64,000 nt of DNA from Enterobacter pseudoroggenkampii (GCF_026420145.1 NZ_JAPMLV010000002.1:434001-498000); one strand, 5' to 3'; counted from the first letter of the stretch, positions 45,045 to 56,986 are shown. Notes: generated by a model not told the origin, from the letters alone. Numbers and translations: made by a program.

Positions 45045-48000
45045 GTGCGCCCGATTATCGTTCTACTGATGGCCTGGTGCCTCAGCATGGGGGCGTACGC
45101 AGCGACAGCCCCCGACGCCAAACAGATAACCCAGGAACTGGAGCAGGCAAAAGCGGCCAAACCCGCTCAGCCAGAGACCGTCGAGTCGCTCCAGGCTGCT
45201 CTGAACGCGCTTGAGGAGCGGAAAGGCTCGCTTGAGCGCGCTCAGCAGTATCAGCAGGTTATCGACAACTTCCCCAAACTCTCCCAGACGCTGCGCGCGC
45301 AGCTCAATAATCTGCGTGACGAACCGCGCGATGTGCCGGCAGGCATGACCTCCGACGCGCTGAACCAGGAGATCCTGCAGGTCAGCAGCCAGCTTCTGGA
45401 AAAGAGCCGCCTTGCTCAGCAGGAGCAGGAGCGAGCGCGTGAAATTGCCGACTCCCTCAGCCAGCTTCCGCAGCAGCAAACCGACGCCCGTCGCCAGCTT
45501 AATGAAGTTGAGCGCCGCGTGGGTACGCAAAACGGCAACACGCCACAGGCGCAGGCCCAAAATCTGGGCCTGCAGGCAGAATCGGCTCGCCTGAAGGCCC
45601 TTGTCGATGAGCTGGAGCTGGCGCAGCTTTCCGCCAATAACCGCCAGGAGCTGTCACGAATGCGCTCTGAACTCGCTCAGAAGCAGAGCGAGCAGCTGGA
45701 CGCTTACCTTCAGGCTCTGCGCAATCAGCTCAACAGTCAGCGCCAGCGTGAAGCGGAGCGCGCGCTGGAAAGTACCGAGCTGCTGGCGGAAAACAGCGAT
45801 AACCTGCCTTCCGGCATCGTCCAGCAGTTTAAGGTCAACCGTGAGCTTTCTGCCGCGCTGAATCAGCAGGCGCAGCGTATGGATCTGGTTGCCTCGCAGC
45901 AGCGTCAGGCGACCAATCAAACCTTGCAGGTTCGTCAGGCGTTAAACACTCTGCGCGAGCAGTCCCAGTGGCTCGGGTCATCAAACCTGCTGGGCGAAGC
46001 ATTGCGTGCCCAGGTCGCGCGCCTGCCGGAAATGCCTAAGCCGCAGCAGCTGGATACCGAGATGGCCCAGCTACGCGTTCAGCGCCTGCACTTTGAAGAT
46101 CTTCTCAATAAACAGCCGCAAATCCGACAGATCCGTCAGGCTGATGGACAGCCGCTGACCAGCGAGCAAAACCGTATTCTGGAAGCCCAGTTGCGTACCC
46201 AGCGTGAATTGCTGAACTCTCTGCTGCAGGGCGGGGATACGCTGATTCTGGAGCTGACCAAGCTGAAGGTTTCTAACAGCCAGCTGGAAGATGCGCTGAA
46301 AGAGGTGAACGAGGCGACGCACCGTTATCTCTTCTGGACGTCCGACGTGCGTCCGATGACCTTCTCGTGGCCGATTGAGATTGTCCAGGACCTGCGCCGC
46401 CTGATTTCGCTGGATACCTTCAGCCAGTTGGGACAGGCCAGCGTGATGATGTTCACCAGCAAAGAGACCATTTTCCCGCTGCTGGGGGCGTTGATTCTGG
46501 TGGGCTTCAGCATTTACTCGCGCAGACATTTCACCCGTTTCCTGGAGCGTTCCAGCTCCAGGGTCGGGAAAGTTACCCAGGATCACTTCTGGCTGACGTT
46601 GCGCACCGTATTCTGGTCGATTCTTGTCGCCTCTCCGCTGCCGGTGTTGTGGATGACCCTGGGCTATGGCCTGCGGGAAGCCTGGCCCTATCCGCTCGCA
46701 GTAGCGATTGGCGATGGCGTCACCGCCACGGTGCCGCTGCTGTGGGTGGTGATGATATGCGCCACCTTCGCGCGCCCCAATGGCCTGTTCATCACCCACT
46801 TTGGCTGGCCGCGTAATCGCGTTGCGCGCGCCATGCGTTACTACCTGATGAGCATCGGGCTGATTGTGCCGCTGATTATGGCGCTGATCATGTTCGATAA
46901 TCTCAACGACCGGGAATTCTCAGGCTCGCTGGGCCGCCTCTGCTTTATGCTGATATGCGGGGCGCTGGCCATCGTCACGCTCAGCCTGAAACGCGCGGGT
47001 ATTCCGCTCTATCTGGATAAATCCGGCAGCGGCGACAACATGTTCAACCGGCTGCTCTGGAACCTGCTGCTTAGCGCGCCGCTGTTTGCAATGCTGGCAG
47101 CCGCGGTGGGCTATCTGGCAACCGCGCAGGCGCTGCTGGCGAGGCTAGAAACCTCGGTGGCCATCTGGTTCCTGCTTCTGGTGGTGTACCACGTGATCCG
47201 CCGCTGGATGCTGATCCAGCGCCGCCGTCTGGCGTTTGACCGTGCCAAGCACCGCCGGGCGGAGATCCTCGCCCAGCGCGCGCGGGGTGAGGAAGAGCCA
47301 AACCACGTCAACAGTACGGAAGGCACGACGGAAGCGGACGAGGTCGAGCTGGATCTGGATGCCATTAGCACCCAGTCCCTGCGCCTGGTTCGCTCCATCC
47401 TGATGCTGATTGCCCTCCTCTCGGTCATCTTCCTGTGGTCGGAGATCCACTCCGCGTTCGGCTTCCTGGAGAACATCTCTCTCTGGGACGTGACCTCCAC
47501 GGTGCAGGGTGTTGAAAGCCTGGAGCCGATTACCCTGGGGGCGGTGCTGATTGCCATTCTGGTGCTGATCATCACCACCCAGCTGGTGCGTAACTTCCCG
47601 GCGCTGCTGGAGCTGGCGCTGCTGCAGCATCTGGATTTGACGCCGGGTACGGGCTATGCGATCACGACCATTACCAAATATCTGATCATGCTGTTTGGCG
47701 GGCTGGTTGGCTTCTCGATGATCGGTATTGAGTGGTCGAAGCTCCAGTGGCTGGTGGCAGCGCTCGGTGTAGGGTTAGGTTTTGGTTTACAGGAGATCTT
47801 CGCCAACTTCATCTCTGGCCTGATCATTCTGTTCGAAAAACCGATCCGTATTGGCGATACCGTCACGATCCGCGATCTGACCGGCAGCATCACGAAGATC
47901 AACACCCGTGCGACGACGATCAGCGACTGGGATCGGAAAGAGATCATCGTGCCAAACAAGGCGTTTATTACCGAGCAGTTCATCAACTGGTCGCTGTCAG

Positions 48001-48368
48001 ACTCCGTTACCCGTGTGGTGCTGACGGTGCCGGCACCGTCGGACGCCAACAGCGAAGAGGTTACCCAGATCCTCTACACCGCCGCTGAGCGCTGCTCGCT
48101 GGTGATCGACAACCCGGCGCCGGAAGTCTTCCTTGTGGATTTACAGCAGGGGATCCAGATTTTCGAGCTGCGTATCTACGCCGCCGAAATGGGACACCGT
48201 ATGCCGCTGCGCCATGAGATCCACCAGCTGATTCTGGCGGGCTTCCGCGAGCACGGTATTGATATGCCGTTCCCACCGTTCCAGATGCGTCTGGAAAGCC
48301 TGGACGGGCGTAAAACGGGAAGAACGCTGACGTCAGCGGCGCGTACGCGCCCGGCGGGCAGTTTATAA
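45045..48368 (+). CDS. mscM: Miniconductance mechanosensitive channel MscM
   Basis: 1107 residues, exactly the E. coli YjeP length from GTG at 45045 (RPIIVLLMAW) after GAAGGA. A signal peptide ending AYAA, a long glutamine-rich coiled-coil periplasmic region (about 25-470), several membrane helices and the MscS pore domain (LGVGLGFGLQEIFANFISGL, EKPIRIGDTVTI). It opens under membrane tension to relieve hypo-osmotic shock. An in-frame ATG at 45000 lies inside psd and was not used. Confidence 0.97.
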   Translation: MRPIIVLLMAWCLSMGAYAATAPDAKQITQELEQAKAAKPAQPETVESLQAALNALEERKGSLERAQQYQQVIDNFPKLSQTLRAQLNNLRDEPRDVPAGMTSDALNQEILQVSSQLLEKSRLAQQEQERAREIADSLSQLPQQQTDARRQLNEVERRVGTQNGNTPQAQAQNLGLQAESARLKALVDELELAQLSANNRQELSRMRSELAQKQSEQLDAYLQALRNQLNSQRQREAERALESTELLAENSDNLPSGIVQQFKVNRELSAALNQQAQRMDLVASQQRQATNQTLQVRQALNTLREQSQWLGSSNLLGEALRAQVARLPEMPKPQQLDTEMAQLRVQRLHFEDLLNKQPQIRQIRQADGQPLTSEQNRILEAQLRTQRELLNSLLQGGDTLILELTKLKVSNSQLEDALKEVNEATHRYLFWTSDVRPMTFSWPIEIVQDLRRLISLDTFSQLGQASVMMFTSKETIFPLLGALILVGFSIYSRRHFTRFLERSSSRVGKVTQDHFWLTLRTVFWSILVASPLPVLWMTLGYGLREAWPYPLAVAIGDGVTATVPLLWVVMICATFARPNGLFITHFGWPRNRVARAMRYYLMSIGLIVPLIMALIMFDNLNDREFSGSLGRLCFMLICGALAIVTLSLKRAGIPLYLDKSGSGDNMFNRLLWNLLLSAPLFAMLAAAVGYLATAQALLARLETSVAIWFLLLVVYHVIRRWMLIQRRRLAFDRAKHRRAEILAQRARGEEEPNHVNSTEGTTEADEVELDLDAISTQSLRLVRSILMLIALLSVIFLWSEIHSAFGFLENISLWDVTSTVQGVESLEPITLGAVLIAILVLIITTQLVRNFPALLELALLQHLDLTPGTGYAITTITKYLIMLFGGLVGFSMIGIEWSKLQWLVAALGVGLGFGLQEIFANFISGLIILFEKPIRIGDTVTIRDLTGSITKINTRATTISDWDRKEIIVPNKAFITEQFINWSLSDSVTRVVLTVPAPSDANSEEVTQILYTAAERCSLVIDNPAPEVFLVDLQQGIQIFELRIYAAEMGHRMPLRHEIHQLILAGFREHGIDMPFPPFQMRLESLDGRKTGRTLTSAARTRPAGSL

Positions 48369-48374
48369 CGCGTC

Positions 48375-48396
48375 TCCCCTCCCTTTCGGGAGGGGA
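48375..48396. terminator. Stem-loop between convergent mscM and yjeM
   Basis: TCCCCTCCC (48375-48383), loop TTTC, GGGAGGGGA (48388-48396): a perfect 9-bp stem filling most of the 37-base gap. The T tract is poor, but the position suggests a shared terminator. Confidence 0.65.
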
Positions 48397-48405
48397 CTAT
48401 TCCCG

Positions 48406-49905
48406 CTACGCCACTTCTGCGACGTATGCCATCGCGCGTCGACGGTAATTCTCATAAATCCCCATCGCCAGCAGCGAGAAGAAGATTGGGCCGCCCACCA
48501 TCCACAGCGCGCTGTTCCAGTCGTTCGCCTCAATTACCGGCTGGATAATGGTGAAGATGTTGGCAAACGCCACCACCAGCACCACCACCGTGGTGGCCAG
48601 CAGCGTTGCCGCGCGGCTTTTAAAAATCACAAACGGACGTTCAAGATCCTGCTTCGCCTTAAAGAACGGGAACGCCAGGGTCAGGAACAGGTACGGCAGG
48701 GTCATCGACACGTTCGCCATCAGGGTTAGCTTGTTGTAAAACGCAGACGCCGTATCGCCGCCAAATGACACCAGCAGAATGAACACGCACACCAGCACAC
48801 ACTGCATCCACATGGCGTTGGCAGGCATGCCTGCGGTGTTCAGCTGGGTCATACGTGCTGGCCACAGCGCTTTTGGCGTACCCTGAATAATCGCTTTCAG
48901 CGGCGAATAGATCAGCGTGAAGAATGCGCCGGTATAGGCCAGGAACATCGACAGGCCGGTAATACGCGCGAACCAGACCCCCATTACCGATGCCGCCTCG
49001 GGACTCAGGTTCATCGCCTGCCCCAGCGTCATCCCCAGGCTTTTCATCAGCACATAGGTGATGTTGCCAAGGTTAGTGGTGTTGTTGCTCAGCACCTGCT
49101 GCCAGTTGGTGCTGACGCCCCAGAGAAAAATCGCCAGCGAATAGCCGATGGAAATCACGATGGCGGCAAAAATAATGCCTTTCGCAAAGTTCTTTTCCGG
49201 GTTTTCCGTCTTATCGACCAGGCCGCCTACGGCTTCAATACCGCCGTAAGCGAAGATGGCAAACACCACGAAGGAGAGCATCGCGAGCCCGGACTGGTAG
49301 CCCGGATTCGGCGAGGAGGCAAAGTTAACATCCTGTGCAAAATGACCACCGTTCAGGCACAGGATAGCGATGCTCACCAGCAGCAGCACCAGGTTCAATC
49401 CCATCACCGAGATCCCGCCCACGGCGGTAATCCGGGCAATTTTATTGATGCCTTTAGACGCCACCAGCGTCACGACAACCATCCAGCATACCGCCAGAAT
49501 CCCGACGACCTGCGTGGAGCTCAGCCCGGCCAAAGACCAGACCTGCGTTTTATCGGCGCCGAAAAGAAACGTTGAGAACGGCACCCAGACTTTGGCCGCC
49601 GTACTCACCATCCAGACGACGTAGGATGAAAACCACATAAACGTGCCGATAAACGCATAGCGCGGCCCGACGCTGTTATTCATCCATGAGTAGATCCCAC
49701 CCTCTTCTTTCCGGTAAGCCGAGCCCATCTCCGCCATCATCAGCGCAAACGGGATAAAGAAGAACAGAGCAGAAACGATATAAAACGGCGTCGCGCTGTA
49801 GCCCATCAGATAGAACGCTGACGGGCTGTTGGCAAAGCCAAAGACTGAGGTAAATATCATCAGGATGAGCCCGGTGAGGGTCATCTTTTTGAGTGACTGG
49901 GACAT
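48406..49905 (-). CDS. yjeM: APC-family inner membrane transporter YjeM
   Basis: 499 residues (500 in E. coli), 12 or more membrane segments, amino acid-polyamine-organocation family, related to glutamate/GABA antiporter-like proteins (TLTGLILMIFTSVFGFANSP; FAIFAYGGIEAVGGLVDKTE). The substrate is unknown. ATG at 49905 (MSQSLKK) is preferred over a TTG four codons upstream. Confidence 0.93.
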   Translation of the reverse strand: MSQSLKKMTLTGLILMIFTSVFGFANSPSAFYLMGYSATPFYIVSALFFFIPFALMMAEMGSAYRKEEGGIYSWMNNSVGPRYAFIGTFMWFSSYVVWMVSTAAKVWVPFSTFLFGADKTQVWSLAGLSSTQVVGILAVCWMVVVTLVASKGINKIARITAVGGISVMGLNLVLLLVSIAILCLNGGHFAQDVNFASSPNPGYQSGLAMLSFVVFAIFAYGGIEAVGGLVDKTENPEKNFAKGIIFAAIVISIGYSLAIFLWGVSTNWQQVLSNNTTNLGNITYVLMKSLGMTLGQAMNLSPEAASVMGVWFARITGLSMFLAYTGAFFTLIYSPLKAIIQGTPKALWPARMTQLNTAGMPANAMWMQCVLVCVFILLVSFGGDTASAFYNKLTLMANVSMTLPYLFLTLAFPFFKAKQDLERPFVIFKSRAATLLATTVVVLVVAFANIFTIIQPVIEANDWNSALWMVGGPIFFSLLAMGIYENYRRRAMAYVAEVA

Positions 49906-50063
49906 AGAACCATCCAAAGAGGAATTAAACTGCGCGGATGGTAGCAGAAGACCAGACAGATATTGTGGCTATACGGGGCAAATTAAGAAAAAGACCCGTG
50001 TATAGGGAATGTGGCAGTTTTTAATGTTGTCGTGCTGAAATGGAAAGGTTAATTGACAGGAAT

Positions 50064-50094
50064 GGTAGGCCGGGTAAGCGCAGCGCCACCCGGC
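50064..50094. repeat. REP-like palindrome downstream of epmA
   Basis: GTAGGCCGGGTAAGCGCAGC...ACCCGGC: the arms GCCGGGT (50069-50075) and ACCCGGC (50088-50094) pair. It lies just past the epmA stop and matches the REP consensus in reverse orientation. Confidence 0.8.
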
Positions 50095-50100
50095 ATTTTA

Positions 50101-51078
50101 TTAGGCGCGATCGACCGTAAAGGCAATCACATCGCCAAGCTGCTCTGCGCCCAGGGCCAGCATGACCAGACGGTCAACACCCAGCGCCACGCCGGAGCAA
50201 TCCGGCAGACCTGCTTTCAATGCTTCAAGCAGATTAACATCAATAGGCTGCTGCGGCAGACCGCGCGCGGCGCGCTTGCGGTTATCCTGCTCGAAGCGCT
50301 GCGCCTGCTCGCGAGCGTCGGTCAGTTCATGGAAGCCGTTCGCCAGCTCGATGCCTTTGTAATAGACCTCAAAACGCTCTGCGACACGATGATCTTCGGT
50401 ACTGATCTGCGCCAGTGAGGCCTGGCTTGCCGGGAAGTGATAAACAAACGTCGGACGGTCTTTGCCAATCTGCGGTTCCACGCCGAAGGTGAACAGCAGC
50501 TGCAGCAGCGTGTCGCGATCCTCTTCGGTATCCGCCACGTTGCTCAGATCCAGTTTTGCCGCCACTTCGCGCAGCTGGGTTTTGTCCGCCGACAGCGGAT
50601 CGATTTCCAGATGGCGCTGGAAAGCCTGCTGATAGGAAAGGGTTTCGGCTTCCGAGCAGTCCAGGACCTGCTGCAGCAGATCGTCCACCTCATTCATCAG
50701 GCGGTACATATCATAATGCGGGCGGTACCACTCCAGCATGGTGAATTCCGGGTTGTGGTGACGACCCATCTCTTCATTACGGAAACTGCGGCACAGCTGA
50801 TAGACCGGACCACACCCCGCTGCCAGCAGGCGTTTCATGTGGTATTCCGGGCTGGTCATCAGATACAAATTCATGCCCTGAGAGTGGCCGGGGCCAACAA
50901 AACGGGTTTCAAACGGGACCAGATGAATATCCGTTACCGTTGCCTGACTCATGCACGGGGTTTCCACCTCCAGGACGCCGCGGTCGGCAAAGAAACGGCG
51001 GATCTCCGCCATAATTGCAGCGCGTTTTAACAGATTAGGGATGGATGCGCTCGGCTGCCAGGTGGCCGTTTCGCTCAT
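50101..51078 (-). CDS. epmA: EF-P--(R)-beta-lysine ligase EpmA
   Basis: 325 residues, the E. coli length. A class II lysyl-tRNA-synthetase-like enzyme without the tRNA-binding domain; it attaches beta-lysine to Lys34 of EF-P. Motif 2 region ([13 protein letters not shown]) and motif 3 ([12 protein letters not shown]) are present. ATG at 51078 (MSETATW) matches E. coli. EpmB, which makes beta-lysine, and EF-P itself are encoded 9 kb away in this window. Confidence 0.98.
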   Translation of the reverse strand: MSETATWQPSASIPNLLKRAAIMAEIRRFFADRGVLEVETPCMSQATVTDIHLVPFETRFVGPGHSQGMNLYLMTSPEYHMKRLLAAGCGPVYQLCRSFRNEEMGRHHNPEFTMLEWYRPHYDMYRLMNEVDDLLQQVLDCSEAETLSYQQAFQRHLEIDPLSADKTQLREVAAKLDLSNVADTEEDRDTLLQLLFTFGVEPQIGKDRPTFVYHFPASQASLAQISTEDHRVAERFEVYYKGIELANGFHELTDAREQAQRFEQDNRKRAARGLPQQPIDVNLLEALKAGLPDCSGVALGVDRLVMLALGAEQLGDVIAFTVDRA

Positions 51079-51388
51079 GAGTTGTTCTCCGATTTCAGAC
51101 AAGGGCACGAAGTCTACTCGTTAGCCGGGGCAGAGACAAATTTTGTGCAGTAAAAAAGCGCATTTCATTTAGGTGAACAATTGCGTGACGTATTTCATCA
51201 ATCTTCATGATAAATCGCCTGACAGAACAGCAAAAAAATCGAACACGTCAAATTTCCCTGACATCTACACGGTTATACTGTTTTACCCATAAAGGAGCAG
51301 TGGAAACGCTTTCGCAATCGTCCTTTTGGACGGGTGAACTACCTTTAGTTTGTCGCGTTGCGAAATAACAAAAATCTGGAGGAATGTC
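51079..51388 (+). promoter_or_regulatory. epmA-frdA spacer with frd promoter and FNR-type site
   Basis: 310 bp between divergent genes. An FNR-like site, ATCGAACACGTCAA (51238-51251), stands about 41 bases before the start expected from the -10 TATACT (51274-51279), as for anaerobically activated promoters. The leader contains CGTCC-TTTT-GGACG (51319-51332). The frdA start follows CTGGAGG. NarL sites are expected from E. coli but I did not assign them. Confidence 0.7.
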
Positions 51389-53179
51389 GTGCAAACTTTT
51401 CAAGCCGATCTTGCCGTAATAGGCGCTGGCGGGGCTGGATTACGTGCTGCGATTGCTGCAGCACAAGCTAATCCCAACGCTAAAATCGCATTGATTTCAA
51501 AAGTCTATCCAATGCGTAGTCACACAGTGGCAGCAGAAGGAGGGTCCGCCGCCGTTGCGCAGGATCATGACAGCTTTGAATACCATTTCCACGACACGGT
51601 TGCAGGGGGCGACTGGCTTTGCGAACAGGATGTCGTTGACTACTTTGTGCACCATTGTCCAACGGAGATGACCCAGCTTGAACAGTGGGGATGTCCATGG
51701 AGCCGCCGTCCGGACGGCAGCGTCAACGTTCGCCGCTTCGGCGGCATGAAGATCGAACGCACCTGGTTCGCCGCCGATAAGACCGGCTTCCACATGCTGC
51801 ACACCCTGTTCCAGACCTCCCTTCAGTTCCCACAAATCCAGCGCTTTGATGAGCATTTCGTCCTCGACATTCTGGTGGATGATGGACAGGCGCGCGGCCT
51901 GGTGGCGATGAACATGATGGAAGGCACGCTCGTCCAGATCCGCGCCAATGCGGTGGTGATGGCGACGGGCGGTGCGGGTCGCGTTTATCGTTATAACACC
52001 AACGGCGGCATCGTTACCGGCGACGGTATGGGCATGGCGCTCAGCCACGGCGTGCCGCTGCGCGATATGGAATTCGTGCAGTATCACCCAACCGGCCTGC
52101 CGGGCTCCGGCATTCTGATGACGGAAGGCTGCCGCGGTGAAGGCGGTATTCTGGTCAATAAAAACGGCTACCGCTATCTGCAGGATTACGGCATGGGCCC
52201 GGAAACCCCGCTCGGCGAGCCGAAGAACAAATACATGGAGCTCGGCCCGCGTGACAAAGTCTCTCAGGCTTTCTGGCACGAGTGGCGCAAAGGCAACACC
52301 ATCTCCACGCCGCGCGGCGATGTGGTCTATCTCGACCTGCGTCATCTGGGCGAGAAGAAACTGCTGGAACGTCTGCCGTTCATCTGCGAGCTGGCGAAAG
52401 CCTACGTTGGCGTGGATCCGGTTAAAGAGCCGATCCCGGTGCGTCCAACCGCGCACTACACCATGGGCGGTATCGAAACCGATCAGCAGTGCGAAACCCG
52501 CATTAAAGGGCTGTTCGCCGTCGGCGAATGTTCTTCCGTTGGCCTGCACGGCGCTAACCGTCTCGGGTCTAACTCGCTGGCAGAGCTGGTTGTCTTTGGC
52601 CGCATGGCGGGCGAGCGCGCAATGGAGCGTGCGGCAACCGCAGGTGAAGCCAACGGTGCCGCGCTGGATGCGCAGGTCGCAGACGTTGAAAAACGCCTGA
52701 AAGATCTGGTGAACCAGGAGGGTAACGAGAACTGGTCTAAGATCCGCGACGAGATGGGCCTGTCGATGGAAGAAGGCTGCGGTATCTACCGTACCCCTGA
52801 GCTGATGCAAAAAACCGTCGACAAGCTGGCGGAACTGCAGGAGCGCTTCAAGCGCGTGCGCATCACCGACACCTCCAGCGTATTCAACACCGACCTGCTC
52901 TACACCATCGAGCTGGGCCACGGTCTGAACGTCGCGGAATGTATGGCGCACTCTGCGCTGGCGCGCAAAGAGTCGCGTGGGGCCCACCAGCGTCTGGACG
53001 AAGGCTGTACCGAACGTGACGACGTCAATTTCCTGAAACACACTCTCGCCTGGCGCGATGCGGATGGCACCACGCGTCTGGACTACAGCGACGTGAAAAT
53101 CACCACGCTGCCGCCGGCAAAACGCGTGTACGGTGCAGAAGCAGAAGCCGCCGAGAAGAAGGAGAAGGCGAATGGCTGA
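51389..53179 (+). CDS. frdA: Fumarate reductase flavoprotein subunit FrdA
   Basis: 596 residues, slightly shorter than E. coli (602) in the C-terminal tail. It reduces fumarate to succinate in anaerobic respiration. FAD-binding [15 protein letters not shown], the flavinylated histidine in [11 protein letters not shown], and active-site segments [15 protein letters not shown] and [10 protein letters not shown]. The start is GTG at 51389 after GGAGGAATGTC. It overlaps frdB by eight bases. Confidence 0.98.
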   Translation: MQTFQADLAVIGAGGAGLRAAIAAAQANPNAKIALISKVYPMRSHTVAAEGGSAAVAQDHDSFEYHFHDTVAGGDWLCEQDVVDYFVHHCPTEMTQLEQWGCPWSRRPDGSVNVRRFGGMKIERTWFAADKTGFHMLHTLFQTSLQFPQIQRFDEHFVLDILVDDGQARGLVAMNMMEGTLVQIRANAVVMATGGAGRVYRYNTNGGIVTGDGMGMALSHGVPLRDMEFVQYHPTGLPGSGILMTEGCRGEGGILVNKNGYRYLQDYGMGPETPLGEPKNKYMELGPRDKVSQAFWHEWRKGNTISTPRGDVVYLDLRHLGEKKLLERLPFICELAKAYVGVDPVKEPIPVRPTAHYTMGGIETDQQCETRIKGLFAVGECSSVGLHGANRLGSNSLAELVVFGRMAGERAMERAATAGEANGAALDAQVADVEKRLKDLVNQEGNENWSKIRDEMGLSMEEGCGIYRTPELMQKTVDKLAELQERFKRVRITDTSSVFNTDLLYTIELGHGLNVAECMAHSALARKESRGAHQRLDEGCTERDDVNFLKHTLAWRDADGTTRLDYSDVKITTLPPAKRVYGAEAEAAEKKEKANG

Positions 53180-53906
53180 GATGCAAAAAATGAAAGTTGA
53201 AGTGGTGCGCTACAATCCGGAAGTGGACGCCGCACCGCACAGCGCTTTCTATGAAGTGCCTTATGACGAGCAAACCTCCCTGCTGGACGCGCTCGGCTAT
53301 ATCAAAGACAACCTGGCGCCAGACCTGAGCTACCGCTGGTCCTGCCGCATGGCGATCTGCGGCTCCTGCGGCATGATGGTCAACAAGGTGCCGAAGCTGG
53401 CCTGTAAGACCTTCCTGCGCGAGTACACTAAAGGTATTAAGGTCGAAGCGCTGGGCAACTTCCCGATTGAACGCGATCTGGTGGTCGATATGACCCACTT
53501 TATCGAAAGCCTGGAAGCCATTAAGCCGTATATCATTGGTAACCCACGCACGCCGGATCAGGGGCCAAACACCCAGACCCCGGCGCAGATGGCGAAATAC
53601 CATCAGTTCTCCGGCTGCATCAACTGCGGTCTTTGCTACGCCGCCTGTCCACAGTTTGGCCTGAACAAGGAGTTCATCGGCCCGGCCGCCATTACCCTGG
53701 CGCACCGCTATAACGAGGACAGCCGCGACCACGGTAAAAAAGAACGTATGGCGCAGCTTAACAGCCAGAACGGCGTCTGGAGCTGTACCTTTGTGGGCTA
53801 CTGCTCCGAAGTCTGTCCGAAGCACGTCGACCCGGCCGCCGCTATTCAGCAGGGTAAAGTGGAAAGCTCGAAAGACTTTCTTATCGCTACCCTGAAACCA
53901 CGCTAA
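53172..53906 (+). CDS. frdB: Fumarate reductase iron-sulfur subunit FrdB
   Basis: 244 residues, the E. coli length. [2Fe-2S] ligands in [11 protein letters not shown], [4Fe-4S] and [3Fe-4S] ligands in [13 protein letters not shown] and [11 protein letters not shown]. It passes electrons from menaquinol at FrdCD to FrdA. ATG at 53172 overlaps the frdA stop. Confidence 0.99.
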   Translation: MAEMQKMKVEVVRYNPEVDAAPHSAFYEVPYDEQTSLLDALGYIKDNLAPDLSYRWSCRMAICGSCGMMVNKVPKLACKTFLREYTKGIKVEALGNFPIERDLVVDMTHFIESLEAIKPYIIGNPRTPDQGPNTQTPAQMAKYHQFSGCINCGLCYAACPQFGLNKEFIGPAAITLAHRYNEDSRDHGKKERMAQLNSQNGVWSCTFVGYCSEVCPKHVDPAAAIQQGKVESSKDFLIATLKPR

Positions 53907-53916
53907 GGAGTGCATG

Positions 53917-54312
53917 ATGACGACTAAACGCAAAGCCTATGTGCGGCCAATGCCGTCCACCTGGTGGAAAAACCTGCCGTTTTATCGCTTCTATATGCTG
54001 CGTGAAGGCACGGCGGTACCGGCGGTCTGGTTCAGCCTTGAGCTGATGTACGGCGTTTTTGCCCTCAAGCACGGTCCGGAAACCTGGGCCAACTTTGTCG
54101 GTTTTCTGCAAAACCCGATCATCGTTGTGCTGAACCTGATCGTGCTCGCGGCCGCGCTGCTTCATACCAAAACGTGGTTTGAACTGGCGCCAAAAGCGGC
54201 GAACATCATCGTTAAAGACGAAAAAATGGGGCCAGAGCCGGTGATTAAAGGGCTCTGGGCGGTGACGATTCTGGTCACTGTGGTCATTCTGTTTGTCGCA
54301 CTGTTCTGGTAA
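53917..54312 (+). CDS. frdC: Fumarate reductase membrane anchor FrdC
   Basis: 131 residues, three membrane helices, binds menaquinol with FrdD and also contacts the flagellar switch in E. coli. The second of two adjacent ATGs (MTTKRK) is six bases from AAGGAG and matches E. coli. Confidence 0.97.
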   Translation: MTTKRKAYVRPMPSTWWKNLPFYRFYMLREGTAVPAVWFSLELMYGVFALKHGPETWANFVGFLQNPIIVVLNLIVLAAALLHTKTWFELAPKAANIIVKDEKMGPEPVIKGLWAVTILVTVVILFVALFW

Positions 54313-54322
54313 GGAGACACCT

Positions 54323-54682
54323 GTGATCAATCCAAATCCAAAACGTTCTGACGAGCCGGTCTTCTGGGGCCTGTTTGGCGCAGGCGGCATGTGGAGCGCC
54401 ATCATCGCCCCCGTCATCATCCTGCTGGTCGGCATTATGCTGCCGCTGGGGCTGTTCCCGGGCGATGCGCTGAGCTACGAGCGCGTACTGGCGTTCGCGG
54501 GCAGCTTTATCGGTCGCGTGTTCATCTTCCTGATGATCGTCCTGCCGCTGTGGTGTGGTCTGCACCGTATTCACCATGCGATGCATGACCTGAAAATCCA
54601 TGTCCCGAGCGGTAAATGGGTGTTCTACGGTCTGGCGACCATCCTGACCGTGGTGACGCTGATTGCCGTGGTCACCATCTGA
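54323..54682 (+). CDS. frdD: Fumarate reductase membrane anchor FrdD
   Basis: 119 residues, the E. coli length, three membrane helices. The start is GTG at 54323 ([11 protein letters not shown]) after AAGGAGACACCT. Last gene of frdABCD. Confidence 0.97.
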   Translation: MINPNPKRSDEPVFWGLFGAGGMWSAIIAPVIILLVGIMLPLGLFPGDALSYERVLAFAGSFIGRVFIFLMIVLPLWCGLHRIHHAMHDLKIHVPSGKWVFYGLATILTVVTLIAVVTI

Positions 54683-54689
54683 CGCTTCT

Positions 54690-54709
54690 GGCCCGCCATC
54701 CGGCGGGCC
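54690..54709 (+). terminator. Terminator of frdABCD
   Basis: GGCCCGCC (54690-54697), loop ATCC, GGCGGGCC (54702-54709), followed by TTTTATTT. In E. coli the equivalent stem doubles as the ampC attenuator; here ampR lies between, so it only ends frd. Confidence 0.92.
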
Positions 54710-54711
54710 TT

Positions 54712-55587
54712 TTATTTCTGCATCTTCCCCACCAGCCACTGGGCAAACTCGCGCATTGCGGGCGTTTCTGTCCGTGACTGTAGTCTTGTGAGCCAGTAGC
54801 TGCCAAGGTCAATCTGCGTTGCAAACGGCTGCACGATGCGCTCGCTGCTGAGTAAATGGGTAAACATGTCGACAGGCGCAATGGCAATCCCGACGCCTGC
54901 CTGGGCCGCTTCCAGCATGGTCACGGACGAGTCAAACACCATCACCCGGTGCGTCGGCGAGGGAGGATGTTCACCCGCTGCCTGCATCCACGCAGCCCAC
55001 TCGTCGCGTCGGTAGGAGCGCAGCAGGGTAAACTTCAGGATATCTGCCGGGCTTTTCAGGCAAGAGGCAATATCGGGTGTACAGAGCGCAGACAGCGGCG
55101 CGGCGCAAAGAAATTCAGCATCGGTTCCATGCCACGCACCGCCACCGTAGCGAATGGTGTAATCAAGTCCTTCAGCCGCCGGATCGACGCGATTGTTATG
55201 GGTGGAAAGCTGAAGATCAATATGCGGATAGCAGCGGCGAAAGTCCGCGAGCTCTGAGAATAAAACACCCGTGGCAAAGGTCCCTACCACACCTATTTTG
55301 AGCTTCTCCTGAGCGCGCTGGCTGGCAAAGCGATCCAGCATCCCGGCAATACGATCGAACGAGTCATTCAGCACCGGCAGCAAATTCTCGCCTTCGGTGG
55401 TCAACATCAGCCCGCGCGAAACGCGGACAAACAGCTGGCAATTAAGGTGCTGCTCCAGCGCCTTTACGTGCTGGCTAATCGCGGAATGGGTGACGTTCAG
55501 CTCGATTGCGGCATGCGTAAAACTGAGGTGCCTGGCAGCAGCTTCAAACGCCCGCAGGGAATTAAGAGGAAGATAGCTGCGCGTCAT
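54712..55587 (-). CDS. ampR: LysR-type regulator AmpR
   Basis: 291 residues, the usual AmpR length. An N-terminal winged helix-turn-helix (LSFTHAAIELNVTHSAISQH) and a C-terminal periplasmic-binding-like effector domain that senses muropeptides: UDP-MurNAc-pentapeptide keeps it repressing, anhydro-muropeptides make it activate ampC. Ser35, Gly102, Thr103 and Asp135, where changes are known to alter induction, have the usual residues, so an inducible phenotype is expected. Divergent from ampC. Confidence 0.98.
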   Translation of the reverse strand: MTRSYLPLNSLRAFEAAARHLSFTHAAIELNVTHSAISQHVKALEQHLNCQLFVRVSRGLMLTTEGENLLPVLNDSFDRIAGMLDRFASQRAQEKLKIGVVGTFATGVLFSELADFRRCYPHIDLQLSTHNNRVDPAAEGLDYTIRYGGGAWHGTDAEFLCAAPLSALCTPDIASCLKSPADILKFTLLRSYRRDEWAAWMQAAGEHPPSPTHRVMVFDSSVTMLEAAQAGVGIAIAPVDMFTHLLSSERIVQPFATQIDLGSYWLTRLQSRTETPAMREFAQWLVGKMQK

Positions 55588-55599
55588 AGTCTCGTCCGT

Positions 55600-55665
55600 T
55601 AGAAAAATTAACAGCTAATGCTAAATTTAACCGTTTGTCAGCCATAGTCAAATCCAACAGACTAC
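55600..55665. promoter_or_regulatory. ampR-ampC intergenic AmpR-binding and promoter region
   Basis: The 132-bp spacer has an AT-rich stretch (AACAGCTAATGCTAAATTTA, 55610-55629) resembling the LysR-type site known between these genes, directly before an ampC -35 (TTGTCA, 55635-55640). A weak -10 (CAGACT, 55658-55663) follows at a 17-base spacing. The low basal promoter fits AmpR-dependent induction. Confidence 0.65.
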
Positions 55666-55716
55666 AGCGGTCTGACGGGCCCGGACACTCCCTTGAACCG
55701 CTATTACGGAAGATAA

Positions 55717-56865
<1,149 letters not shown>

Positions 56866-56870
56866 AACAT

Positions 56871-56903
56871 TGCCGGGTGGCGGCTTCGCCTTACCCGGCC
56901 TAC
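56871..56903. repeat. REP element between ampC and blc
   Basis: TGCCGGGTGGCGGCTTCGCC followed by TTACCCGGCCTAC: near-perfect match to the enterobacterial REP unit, six bases past the ampC stop. Confidence 0.88.
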
Positions 56904-56986
56904 AAAATCCACGGTGTGACGCCGTACAAAAACCACATTTTCCTTGCCGTCATCTACACTTAACAAAAAACAGTAAGGAAACTTAT

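Noticed and set aside
51497..53041. 514-codon open frame antisense to frdA
   Set aside because: It mirrors the high-GC third positions of frdA, has no ribosome site and no recognisable domain; it is a shadow of frdA.
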